From Porphyromonadaceae bacterium UBA2751 (GTDB taxonomy: Bacteria; Bacteroidota; Bacteroidia; Bacteroidales; Muribaculaceae): a DNA stretch of 64,000 bases. Where the stretch lies: contig DEJJ01000025.1 in assembly GCA_002353285.1 (NCBI GenBank), forward strand, positions 6,262 to 70,261. The letters run 5' to 3'. Of the stretch, positions 52,682 through 60,586 are shown one piece after another (position 1 is the stretch's first letter; every line of letters starts with the position of its first letter). Both the position numbers and the translations under genes were made by a program. The notes beneath the pieces were generated by a model. It was not told the origin of the DNA. It worked only from the letters and a program-made list of their open reading frames with translations, and did not search any database.

Positions 52682-54028
52682 TTATCTTATCTTTAATGTG
52701 ATGATGGTCAGCGCTGCAAGCAGGATGGTGAAAATCCAGAACCTGATGGTGATTTTCGACTCATGGAAGCGGTTGCGAGGCCAGTTCCTGAACACGTACT
52801 TGCAATCGGGGGCAAGGTCCTTGTCGAGCTTGCGGAAGTTGTCGTGTATAGGGGTAGAGCGGAACACGCGCACCTTCTTGCCCTTGCGCTTGTAAATCTT
52901 GTAAACCTGAGTCTGGATTATCACGCTCAGGCTCTCCATCAGGAACACGCCGCACAAGATGGGAACCAGCAGCTCCTTGTGGATAATCACGGCACACACT
53001 CCAATGATGCCGCCAATGGTCAGCGAACCGGTGTCGCCCATGAACATCTGCGCAGGGAAGGCATTGTACCACAGGAAGCCGATGAGGGCACCCACAAAGG
53101 CACACATGAACACCACAAGCTCCTGGCTGTCGGGGATGTACATGATGTTTAGATAGGAGGCAAACTCAAAATTTGAGCTCACATAGGCTAAGATTCCTAA
53201 TGCTACACCCATGATTGCTGAGTTTCCGGCACACATGCCGTCCATGCCGTCATTAAGATTGGCTCCATTGCTCACTGCCGTGACTACAAGAATGGTCATT
53301 AACACAAACAGCGCCCATCCTGCAGCACCACTCCAGTCGCCCATCCATTTGGTTAGCGCACCATAGTCCAAGTTGTGGTTCTTTACAAATGGGATTGTGG
53401 TCTTGAGCGACTTCTCGGCCTTGTCTTTGTGAACAACAATAGTCTCTTTAATGGTGTCGTTAACTGTTGTGTTGGCGCTTGATAGCTGCTGGTTAACGGG
53501 TGCCGTTAACGACTCTTGCGCGGTTTTGGTCCTTACTTTCACCACGTTCTCGTGCATCACGGCGTCGGGGCTCAGCCACAGCACAAGTCCCACTATCAGG
53601 CCAATGCTCACCTGGCCCACAATTTTATACTTGCCCTTCAAGCCCTCCTTGTGCTTGCGGTAAATCTTGATGTAATCGTCGCAAAATCCCAGGAAGCCAA
53701 GCCACACTGTGGTGATCACCATCAGGATGATGTAGATGTTGCGCATGCGGCCCAGCAGCAGCACTGGCAGCAGGATGGCAGTGATAATCACGATGCCGCC
53801 CATCGATGGAGTGCCAGCCTTCTTCTCGCCAAAGGGGTCGATGCTTGAGTCGCGCTGTGTCTCGCCTATCTTGCGCTTGCGCATGTACTGGATGAACTTC
53901 TCGCCAAGCCAGGCCGAGAGCACAAGCGACAATATCAGGGTTAACAACGCGCGAAACGACACGTACTGCCACATGTGCGATCCGGGTATGTTATATTGCT
54001 CTAAAAATCGGAACAGGTAGTATAGCAT
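52682..54028 (-). CDS. mraY: Phospho-N-acetylmuramoyl-pentapeptide transferase
   Basis: 448 aa; E. coli MraY has 360. Transfers phospho-MurNAc-pentapeptide to undecaprenyl phosphate. About 10 membrane segments. Motifs: GEKKAGTPSMGGIVII, WLGFLGFCDDYIKIYRKHKEGLKGKYK (DD catalytic pair), GANLNDGMDGMCAG, MGDTGSLTIGGIIG. The extra length is a hydrophilic periplasmic insertion of about 75 residues (around 170-245) between membrane segments, a pattern also known in other Bacteroidetes. Confidence 0.95.
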   Translation of the reverse strand: MLYYLFRFLEQYNIPGSHMWQYVSFRALLTLILSLVLSAWLGEKFIQYMRKRKIGETQRDSSIDPFGEKKAGTPSMGGIVIITAILLPVLLLGRMRNIYIILMVITTVWLGFLGFCDDYIKIYRKHKEGLKGKYKIVGQVSIGLIVGLVLWLSPDAVMHENVVKVRTKTAQESLTAPVNQQLSSANTTVNDTIKETIVVHKDKAEKSLKTTIPFVKNHNLDYGALTKWMGDWSGAAGWALFVLMTILVVTAVSNGANLNDGMDGMCAGNSAIMGVALGILAYVSSNFEFASYLNIMYIPDSQELVVFMCAFVGALIGFLWYNAFPAQMFMGDTGSLTIGGIIGVCAVIIHKELLVPILCGVFLMESLSVIIQTQVYKIYKRKGKKVRVFRSTPIHDNFRKLDKDLAPDCKYVFRNWPRNRFHESKITIRFWIFTILLAALTIITLKIR

Positions 54029-54103
54029 GATATCTTATTATCTTTATTGTGTAATGTGTTGTCTTATTATATATAAAAAGGTGTGACTACGCGAGATCAG
54101 TCT

Positions 54104-55570
54104 CTATTTCTCAGTGTCAAATATCTTGGCAATCTCTTCGCGGTCGTCAAAGTGGTGCTTCACACCTTGTATCTCCTGATAGTCCTCATGGCCCTTGCCG
54201 GCAACGAGCACCACATCCCCGGGCTGAGCCAGCTGGCAAGCTGTCTTGATGGCCTGGCGACGGTCGGTGATGATGAGGGTGGTGGCGCGCTTGTCGGCAG
54301 GCAGGCCGGCTTCCATGTCGCGCAAGATGGCGTCGGGGTCCTCATAGCGTGGATTATCGCTGGTCAGGATCAGGCGCCCACTGCGCAATGCTGCCTCGCG
54401 GGCCATGATGGGGCGCTTACCACTGTCGCGGTTGCCTCCGCAGCCGCACACGGTGATAAGGGTGCCACGGCCGTTCATCACCTCATTGGCGGTGTCGAGC
54501 ACGTTGATCAGGGCATCGGGGGTGTGGGCATAGTCCACAATGGCGGTATAGCCTCGGGGCGAACGCATGGTCTGGAAGCGGCCTGCCACGGGCACGAGCT
54601 GGCTCATCTTCACGAGCACTTGCTCCTTGTCCCATCCCAGTAGCACTGCTGCGGCATACACTGCGGTGAGGTTATAGGCATTGAAGCGGCCAGTGAACAT
54701 CACGTCGAGTGACGTCCCGTTGATGCTGAGCGAGGTGCCGTCGATGCGGTCCTCTATCACACGGCATTTGTAGTCGGCCAGGGTGAGCAGTGAGTAGCTG
54801 TACTTGCTGGCCTTGGTGTTTTGCACCATCACCTTGCCCACCTTGTCGTCAATATTGATAACGGCAAAGGCCTCGCTGCCCAGTGAGTCGAAGAACATCT
54901 TTTTGGCCTTGATGTAGTTGTCTACGCTGCCGTGATAATCAAGGTGGTCGCGGGTCAGATTGGTGAAGATGCCTCCAGCAAACTGCAGTCCGTCAACTCG
55001 GTGCTGCACGCAGGCATGTGAGCTCACTTCCATGAAGGCATACTCACATCCAGCCTCAACCATCTCATGCAGCAAGCGGTTGAGCGTGAGGTGGTCGGGC
55101 GTGGTTTGCTTGGCGGGCTCGGCCTTTCTGTCGATGATGTTTTGCACTGTCGACAGCAGTCCAGCCTTGTGACCCATCAGTTGCGACAGTTCATAGAGCA
55201 GAGTGGCGATGGTGGTCTTGCCATTGGTGCCAGTCACGCCCACGAGCTTGAGCTTGCGTGATGGATGGTCGTGCCAGGCGCTTGCCACGTGGGCAAGGGC
55301 TATGGTGCTGTTTGGCACCACTACATAGGTCACACTGGGCGCGGGCTCCTCTGGTAGTTCCTCACACACCACTGCCGCTGCTCCTGCTTGGGCAACTTGA
55401 GGAAGAAACTGGTGGGCATCGACTGCCACGCCGCGCACTGCCACAAAGAGGCTTCCCTCTTTCACCGTGCGGGAGTCGCAGGTGACATCGGCGATGGACT
55501 TCTCCATGTCGCCCACCACTTGCTTCGTCTCTATATCTTCGAGTAATTGCTTTAATGTCTTGTTGCTCAT
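54104..55570 (-). CDS. murE: UDP-MurNAc-tripeptide synthetase (meso-diaminopimelate-adding)
   Basis: 488 aa from the ATG at 55570. The open frame continues upstream over the end of ftsI but that sequence is not MurE-like. ATP loop GVTGTNGKTTIATLLYEL (about 108-125), TTPDHLTLNRLL, FTNLTRDHLDYHGSVDNYI and the DNPR tetrad in TSDNPRYEDPDAI, which marks meso-DAP specificity. So the peptidoglycan is of the DAP type. 67 nt after ftsI. Confidence 0.95.
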   Translation of the reverse strand: MSNKTLKQLLEDIETKQVVGDMEKSIADVTCDSRTVKEGSLFVAVRGVAVDAHQFLPQVAQAGAAAVVCEELPEEPAPSVTYVVVPNSTIALAHVASAWHDHPSRKLKLVGVTGTNGKTTIATLLYELSQLMGHKAGLLSTVQNIIDRKAEPAKQTTPDHLTLNRLLHEMVEAGCEYAFMEVSSHACVQHRVDGLQFAGGIFTNLTRDHLDYHGSVDNYIKAKKMFFDSLGSEAFAVINIDDKVGKVMVQNTKASKYSYSLLTLADYKCRVIEDRIDGTSLSINGTSLDVMFTGRFNAYNLTAVYAAAVLLGWDKEQVLVKMSQLVPVAGRFQTMRSPRGYTAIVDYAHTPDALINVLDTANEVMNGRGTLITVCGCGGNRDSGKRPIMAREAALRSGRLILTSDNPRYEDPDAILRDMEAGLPADKRATTLIITDRRQAIKTACQLAQPGDVVLVAGKGHEDYQEIQGVKHHFDDREEIAKIFDTEK

Positions 55571-55637
55571 AATAATGTAAAATATATAGGATTGTTTCTC
55601 TATTAGGTTTTGTTTATATTTATTGTGTTGATTGTCT

Positions 55638-57725
55638 TTAACTCGAGAGCGCCAGCTTGATGAGGGCGCCGTGGTTGAACGAGCTGCCAGCGGGCAGACT
55701 CTGACCCACCACGCGACCGGTGCCCTTGAAGCGCACGTTGAGGCCCACTTTCTCAAGGCAGTACACCGCCTCGCGTATGTTCATCCCATGCACGTCGGGC
55801 ACGCCACTGGTGTTTTGTGCCTTGCAGCTGAACACCTTGGTGTTGGGGCAGCCTATATATCTCTTTATGTTGTTAATGCGAGTTGAACTTGTAGTGCCGT
55901 ACAGGGTGGGGGTCTTCTCGTAGGCGATGCGGCTGTTGGCCTCGCGCTTGGGAGTCGATGAGTCGTCGAGGTTGTCGTTGGCGCCTAACAAGTCGCGGGC
56001 ATACATCTTGGCGGCCACATTTCGCAGCACCATGCCGCTGCTGGCGGCTGCACCACGATTGGCACCAAGCATGAGCACTATGCAGCTGTATTTTGGAGCC
56101 TTATAGGGGAAGAAACCGCAGAAGGCCAGACGCTTCTGCTCGCTGTAGGTGCCATCGTTGCGCACGGTGTAGGCGGTGCCTGTTTTGCCGGCAATCTCCA
56201 CATTATCGTCTTGTACGCACTTGCGGGCTGTTCCTCGGCTTCCCCACACCACGTCATGAAGCATGATGCGCAGTTTCTCGGCGTTCTCGGGGCTGCACAC
56301 TTGCTTGCGTATGTAGGTTACGGGCACGATAGAGTCGGGCTCTCCAGGGCGGCTCAGCTTCTTCACCAGGTGAGGACGCACATACTTGCCATCGTTGGCA
56401 ATGGCATTGTACATTGCCAGCGTGTGCAATGGTGGAATCAGGGTGGTGTAGCCGTAGGCCATGCGGGTGAGCGCCACCTTGTCGCCATTGGTGTTGCCCA
56501 GTTTCTTGATAATTGGCTCTTGCTCGCCACCGATTCCTGAGTTAAATGGCTCGAAGAAGCCCATCTGCTCCAGGCGCTCTCTGAATCCACCAGGATTACT
56601 GCCATATTTCTTCACTATAATCTTCGACATGCCAATGTTGCTCGACATCTCAATGATTTGTCGGGGCGACAGGGCTGCAGCTCCGTGGGGGTCGTTAATC
56701 TCGCGACCACCATATATCCACACCGATCCAGTGGGTATCGGGGCGTTGATGTCGCCCACGATGCCGTCCTCAAGTGCAACCATCATCGAGATGGGTTTCA
56801 TTACCGATCCTGGCTCGTAGCCCAGCACAGCGTTGTTCACGCCCTCATAGTAGTCGCCGCCATTGCGCTCAAGGTTTGAGATTGCCTTGATTTCGCCTGT
56901 GGCAACTTCCATCAGCACGCAGGTGCCCCACTCGGCGTCGGTCTCCACGCACATCTTGTAGAGCTCATTCTCAACGATGTCCTGCATCTGCACGTTGATT
57001 GTAGTGGTGATGTCATAGCCGGGTACTGCCGGTGTGCTCTCCCAGTCAACTATCTTGTTGGTCAACTGGATGCGGCGGTTTACGCCTGGCACACCGTAGA
57101 GCAGTGAATCAAGGGCCATTTCAAGTCCTGATCGGCCATGCTGTCCTTCATGGCGCTCTTCCTCACTGATGTTGCCTATACTGCGAGCGGCCATCGTTCC
57201 AAAGGGTTTTACTCGTTTTACATAGGGGTCGGAATAAAAGCCGTTGTGGTTGCGTTTCAGGTTGAGGAAGGGGAATGATTTAAGGCGTACAAACTGTGAA
57301 TGTGTTAATCCGGTGAATAAAGGATATACTGAACTTTTCTTACTCTTAAACTGCTTGGTAAGGTCTTCTTTCCACTGTTGGGCTGTCTTCTTGCTGGGCA
57401 TGAATGCTTCCAGACTGTCGCACAGTGCGTCAAGGTTCTTGATGAACTCTTTGTCCTTGAAACTCTCCACTTTCCAGTCTATGCGGGCGGTGTAGAAGTT
57501 GAGGTTGGCTGCAAGCACACTGCCGTTGTCCGAGAGTATCTTTCCACGCTCGGGCTCCAGTTTGGTCTCTTTTGTTAGTAGCGAGTCGGCCTTGTCGTTC
57601 CATTGCTGCGCTTGCACTACCGAGATTTTGACCATGTTAAACACAATCATCGATGCCAGCAGCAGTATCATGCCAATGACAATCAGGTAGCGCAGCAATA
57701 TGTGTTGCTTGTTCGAGTTCTTCAT
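55638..57725 (-). CDS. ftsI: Penicillin-binding protein FtsI/PBP3 with PASTA domain
   Basis: 695 aa. Septal transpeptidase. One N-terminal membrane helix (LLRYLIVIGMILLLASMIVF), a dimerisation domain, then the transpeptidase with the active-site serine in GYEPGSVMKPISM (SxxK), SSN in EMSSNIGMSK and KTG in IAGKTGTAYT. The last 65 residues form a PASTA domain (VPDVHGMNIREAVYCLEKVGLNVRFKG). Overlaps ftsL by 4 nt. Confidence 0.96.
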   Translation of the reverse strand: MKNSNKQHILLRYLIVIGMILLLASMIVFNMVKISVVQAQQWNDKADSLLTKETKLEPERGKILSDNGSVLAANLNFYTARIDWKVESFKDKEFIKNLDALCDSLEAFMPSKKTAQQWKEDLTKQFKSKKSSVYPLFTGLTHSQFVRLKSFPFLNLKRNHNGFYSDPYVKRVKPFGTMAARSIGNISEEERHEGQHGRSGLEMALDSLLYGVPGVNRRIQLTNKIVDWESTPAVPGYDITTTINVQMQDIVENELYKMCVETDAEWGTCVLMEVATGEIKAISNLERNGGDYYEGVNNAVLGYEPGSVMKPISMMVALEDGIVGDINAPIPTGSVWIYGGREINDPHGAAALSPRQIIEMSSNIGMSKIIVKKYGSNPGGFRERLEQMGFFEPFNSGIGGEQEPIIKKLGNTNGDKVALTRMAYGYTTLIPPLHTLAMYNAIANDGKYVRPHLVKKLSRPGEPDSIVPVTYIRKQVCSPENAEKLRIMLHDVVWGSRGTARKCVQDDNVEIAGKTGTAYTVRNDGTYSEQKRLAFCGFFPYKAPKYSCIVLMLGANRGAAASSGMVLRNVAAKMYARDLLGANDNLDDSSTPKREANSRIAYEKTPTLYGTTSSTRINNIKRYIGCPNTKVFSCKAQNTSGVPDVHGMNIREAVYCLEKVGLNVRFKGTGRVVGQSLPAGSSFNHGALIKLALSS

Positions 57726-58120
57726 TGTTGCTTGAGCGATAGTTTATAGGGTGGATGTTTCGATATGTTCAAGTCAATGCCCATCGAGTCGATGTAGTGC
57801 TTCATCTGGCTCTCAAGTATCTTGGAGTTGTAGGTCGAGCTGGCGTCAACATAGTCGGTGCGAGCGTTGTTGAGGCTCACTTTGAGCTCTTTGAGCTTTG
57901 CCATGTCGCTCTGGTACACATATTTGTTCGAGATGTACATCAGCATCATCACAGTGGCAGCTATGATATAGAGCCAGTTGCGCTTGAAGAATTCAAGCGT
58001 TAGGAACATGCGGCCTTGCAGTGTGCGTTGCACCAGTGCGAGAGGATTCAGGCTGAAGCTCTCATCATCGGCGTTCATCTGCTTCTTGCTGTTTTTATTA
58101 TTATTTTGTTTTGCTGCCAT
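57722..58120 (-). CDS. ftsL: FtsL-like cell-division protein
   Basis: 132 aa. A basic and Asn-rich N-terminal tail of about 45 residues, one membrane helix (WLYIIAATVMMLMYISN, about 49-65), then a short periplasmic coiled-coil region (LKELKVSLNNARTDYVDASSTYNS). This is the architecture of Bacteroidetes FtsL; sequence identity in this family is always low, so the call rests on position between rsmH and ftsI and on the fold. Confidence 0.85.
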   Translation of the reverse strand: MAAKQNNNKNSKKQMNADDESFSLNPLALVQRTLQGRMFLTLEFFKRNWLYIIAATVMMLMYISNKYVYQSDMAKLKELKVSLNNARTDYVDASSTYNSKILESQMKHYIDSMGIDLNISKHPPYKLSLKQQ

Positions 58121-58139
58121 TATTTTGAGTTATGTTTTT

Positions 58140-58259
58140 TCTTGTTCTTAGTTGTTAGTAGCGAGTTTGTGAGTTTGCGAGTTTGTGAGTTGAGAGCTTG
58201 TTAACTGTGAACTAGAAAGATTCTCTCCCCTCTCACTCTCTCCTCTCACTTTAAAATTC
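58140..58259. repeat. Degenerate repeats between ftsL and rsmH
   Basis: Words 'gcgagtttgtgagtttgcgag' followed by 'ctctcccctctcactctctcc' variants. Non-coding. Confidence 0.7.
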
Positions 58260-59186
58260 TCACTCTCTCCTCTCACTCTTAACTTTCTCGGCGATTCTCA
58301 GCTTGGCACTGCGCGAGCGTGGATTTCGCTCTACCTCGGCCTCGCTGGCGGTTATCACCTTGTTGTTGATGAGTTTCCAGGGGGTTGACACACGTCCGTA
58401 GAAGTCTTTCTCTACCTTACCCTCAAGGTTGCCGCTGCGCATGAAGTTTTTCACAAGTCGGTCCTCGAGTGAGTGGTAGGTTATCACCACCAGGCGTCCA
58501 CCAGGGTTGAGAACTTCGAGCGACTGCTCGAGCAAGCGCTTGAGCACGTCAATCTCGTGGTTCACCTCGATGCGCAGTGCTTGAAACACTTGTGCCAGCT
58601 CTTTCTTCTCCTGGCTGCGCTTTATGTAGGGGCTCACTATCTCCACCAGTTGACCAGTGGTGCTTATCTCACCAGCTTGGCGGGCCTTGACAATGGCGCT
58701 TGCCATGCGGCGCGATTGCTTGAGCTCGCCGTAGAGGTACAGCACGTTAGCCAGTTGCTCCTCGTCATAGTTGGCAAGCACGGTGCGGGCGTCGAGGCTC
58801 GACTTGGTGTTCATGCGCATGTCGAGAGCGCTGTCGTGCCTGAATGAGAATCCACGCTCACTGGCATCGAAGTGGTGGAACGAAACGCCCAGGTCGGCAA
58901 GGATGCCATCTACACCGTCTACTCCGTAGTAGCGCACGAAGTTTTTCAAGAATGAAAAATTGCTGTGTACAAATGTAAATCGATTGTCGTCCAGCTTGTT
59001 AGCCCACGCATCAAGGTCTTGATCCATGCCCAGTAGGCGGCCCTTGTCACCAAGCTTCTCCAAGATGGCACGGCTGTGGCCACCACCACCGAAGGTGACA
59101 TCTACATAGGTGCCATCTTCCTTGATATTCAGCCCGTTAATTGTCTCTTCGAGCAGTGCGGGTATGTGGTAGCTTGTGGTCGACAT
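58260..59186 (-). CDS. rsmH: 16S rRNA (cytosine1402-N4)-methyltransferase
   Basis: 308 aa. S-adenosylmethionine-dependent, modifies C1402 of 16S rRNA. Motifs: YVDVTFGGGGHSRAIL (SAM-binding), GMDQDLDAWA, GILADLGVSFHHFDASERGFSFRHDSALDMRM, ALRIEVNHEIDVLKRLLEQ and RLVVITYHSLEDRLVKNFM. First gene of the dcw cluster; mraZ, which precedes it in many bacteria, is absent. The expected conserved C-terminal basic tail is present. Confidence 0.96.
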   Translation of the reverse strand: MSTTSYHIPALLEETINGLNIKEDGTYVDVTFGGGGHSRAILEKLGDKGRLLGMDQDLDAWANKLDDNRFTFVHSNFSFLKNFVRYYGVDGVDGILADLGVSFHHFDASERGFSFRHDSALDMRMNTKSSLDARTVLANYDEEQLANVLYLYGELKQSRRMASAIVKARQAGEISTTGQLVEIVSPYIKRSQEKKELAQVFQALRIEVNHEIDVLKRLLEQSLEVLNPGGRLVVITYHSLEDRLVKNFMRSGNLEGKVEKDFYGRVSTPWKLINNKVITASEAEVERNPRSRSAKLRIAEKVKSERRE

Positions 59187-59248
59187 GTCTCTTTTATTTG
59201 TAATTTGTTCACACTCTGGTTTGTGTGTTCCCTTTATATTTGGGGTGT

Positions 59249-59280
59249 AAAATTACAAAATAAAAACCGAAATTTACAAA
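59249..59280 (-). promoter_or_regulatory. Putative rsmH/dcw promoter
   Basis: Minus strand: TTG (59280-59278), 21-nt spacer, TAATTTTA (59256-59249), one mismatch to TAnnTTTG. Predicted leader about 55 nt. Confidence 0.45.
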
Positions 59281-59314
59281 TACAAATCAAAAAATTTTCA
59301 ATTATTTACAAAAA

Positions 59315-59340
59315 AGTTATCAACAAGTTTGTTGATAACT
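59315..59340. promoter_or_regulatory. 26-bp palindrome made of two DnaA-box-like sites
   Basis: AGTTATCAACAA, a 2-nt centre and the exact complement. Each arm includes TTATCAACA, one base from the DnaA box TTATCCACA. It lies 35 nt upstream of the rsmH -33 element, in an AT-rich tract. Not claimed as an origin. Confidence 0.55.
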
Positions 59341-59513
59341 AATTAATGTGTTGAAAATCAAGTATTTCCTAATTTTGAGCAAAATATTTGCACTTGTAAA
59401 TGAATTCCTGTTTACACACCACTTTTCCTGACATTTTGGCCTATAGCTGATTTGGTCATGAAATTGCAGCGAATGGCCCAACCGCGATTCCAATTTTTTG
59501 AGCAATCTTGATG

Positions 59514-59556
59514 ATAACAAAAGCAACCCATGGTGTGCATGAGTTGCCTTTGTTAT
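59514..59556 (-). terminator. Terminator-like hairpin after the duplicated lipoprotein gene
   Basis: 19-bp arms (59514-59532 and 59538-59556), two G:U-type mismatches, 5-nt loop, downstream of the gene ending at 59583. The rest of 59187-59582 contains the palindrome at 59315-59340 and no gene. Confidence 0.6.
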
Positions 59557-59582
59557 GTGATGTTAAGTGAGTGACTGTCTGA

Positions 59583-60512
59583 TTAGTAGATTCCTCCCTC
59601 GCTCTGTGTTTTTGTGCCTTGGGGCTTGTACTTCTTGGGGTCGATGAGTTCTTTGATTTCTTCGTAACCCTCGGGGAGTGGGCGGTCGGTAATTTTGCTG
59701 AGTTCTACTGCCGAGAATGAGTAGTCCTGCGTCTGCTTGGTGGAGCGGCCCACAAAGCGGTGCTTGATGCCCAGGCCATTGTCTACACACAGTGCCATCA
59801 GCTTGGCCTGCTCAGGCGAGGGCTTACGCATCTCTTTTTCAGTATCTTGCTGCATCTTGCGCATGTCGCTCTTCATCTTGTCGATGGTTGTCGACTTGTT
59901 CTCGTCGATTACGTAATTGTACACCACATAGTTGTTTTCCACTTGCACCTTGGTGAGTTCGGTCTTGCGGTCAATGGAGTCGGGGCACAATGCGTTAATC
60001 GAGTCGAGTGCTAGGTCGAGCGAGTCGCGCACCGTCATTGTGTCGCTGCTGGCATGCGAGGTGGTGGCGCGATTGGCTTTGAGGCCATTAATCTCGGTGG
60101 CGCTCAAGTCCACTTGGGTGTTGGTGCGGCTGCGTGTGCTCAGCATCACGGTGCGCACGGTCACCTCGTTTTTGGCAAGTTCCTTGTACATAGCCATTGC
60201 CTCGCCACTGGTGGCTATGTTGGTCAATAGCAGATCCTTGGCCTTGGCGGCATCGCTGGCTATAGTCTCAATTGTAACGTCGTTGTTATCAACAATGTAG
60301 TTGAACACTGCGCAATGTCCCCCACCATCGTAGTACACGCTGTCGAGCATGTCGCCGTTGTCGAAGGTCACGGGCAACTTCACGTTGTAGTCCTTGATCA
60401 ACTTGGTGATGACTTCAAGCTTTTCGGGGTCACTTTTGGTCGATGAGCAACTGGCGGCTGCGACCAGAATCGTGAGCATGAGTATTGCAGTTAAAATCTT
60501 ACCTGTTTTCAT
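59583..60512 (-). CDS. Lipoprotein with duplicated domain
   Basis: 309 aa. Lipoprotein leader with AAASC (Cys22). Two related halves: about 30-160 (AVFNYIVDNNDVTIETI) and about 170-285 (VVYNYVIDENKSTTIDKM), both followed by a helix and a 'LA..C'/'M..C' segment. This looks like an internal duplication of a periplasmic domain of about 110 residues. No family is recognised. It is between topA and the dcw cluster on the same strand. Confidence 0.75.
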   Translation of the reverse strand: MKTGKILTAILMLTILVAAASCSSTKSDPEKLEVITKLIKDYNVKLPVTFDNGDMLDSVYYDGGGHCAVFNYIVDNNDVTIETIASDAAKAKDLLLTNIATSGEAMAMYKELAKNEVTVRTVMLSTRSRTNTQVDLSATEINGLKANRATTSHASSDTMTVRDSLDLALDSINALCPDSIDRKTELTKVQVENNYVVYNYVIDENKSTTIDKMKSDMRKMQQDTEKEMRKPSPEQAKLMALCVDNGLGIKHRFVGRSTKQTQDYSFSAVELSKITDRPLPEGYEEIKELIDPKKYKPQGTKTQSEGGIY

Positions 60513-60586
60513 CGTTTGTGATGTTATAAGTTTTAGTACTTAAATTTTTTGGTGTATGTAAGTTTACTCTAAAATCTTTAACCTTA

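Noticed and set aside
55571..55756. 62-codon N-terminal extension of murE
   Set aside because: It overlaps ftsI out of frame and has no MurE features; start set at 55570.
59280..59345. Replication origin
   Set aside because: Only one double box is seen, no dnaA or polarity switch is present, and all genes on both sides read the same way.
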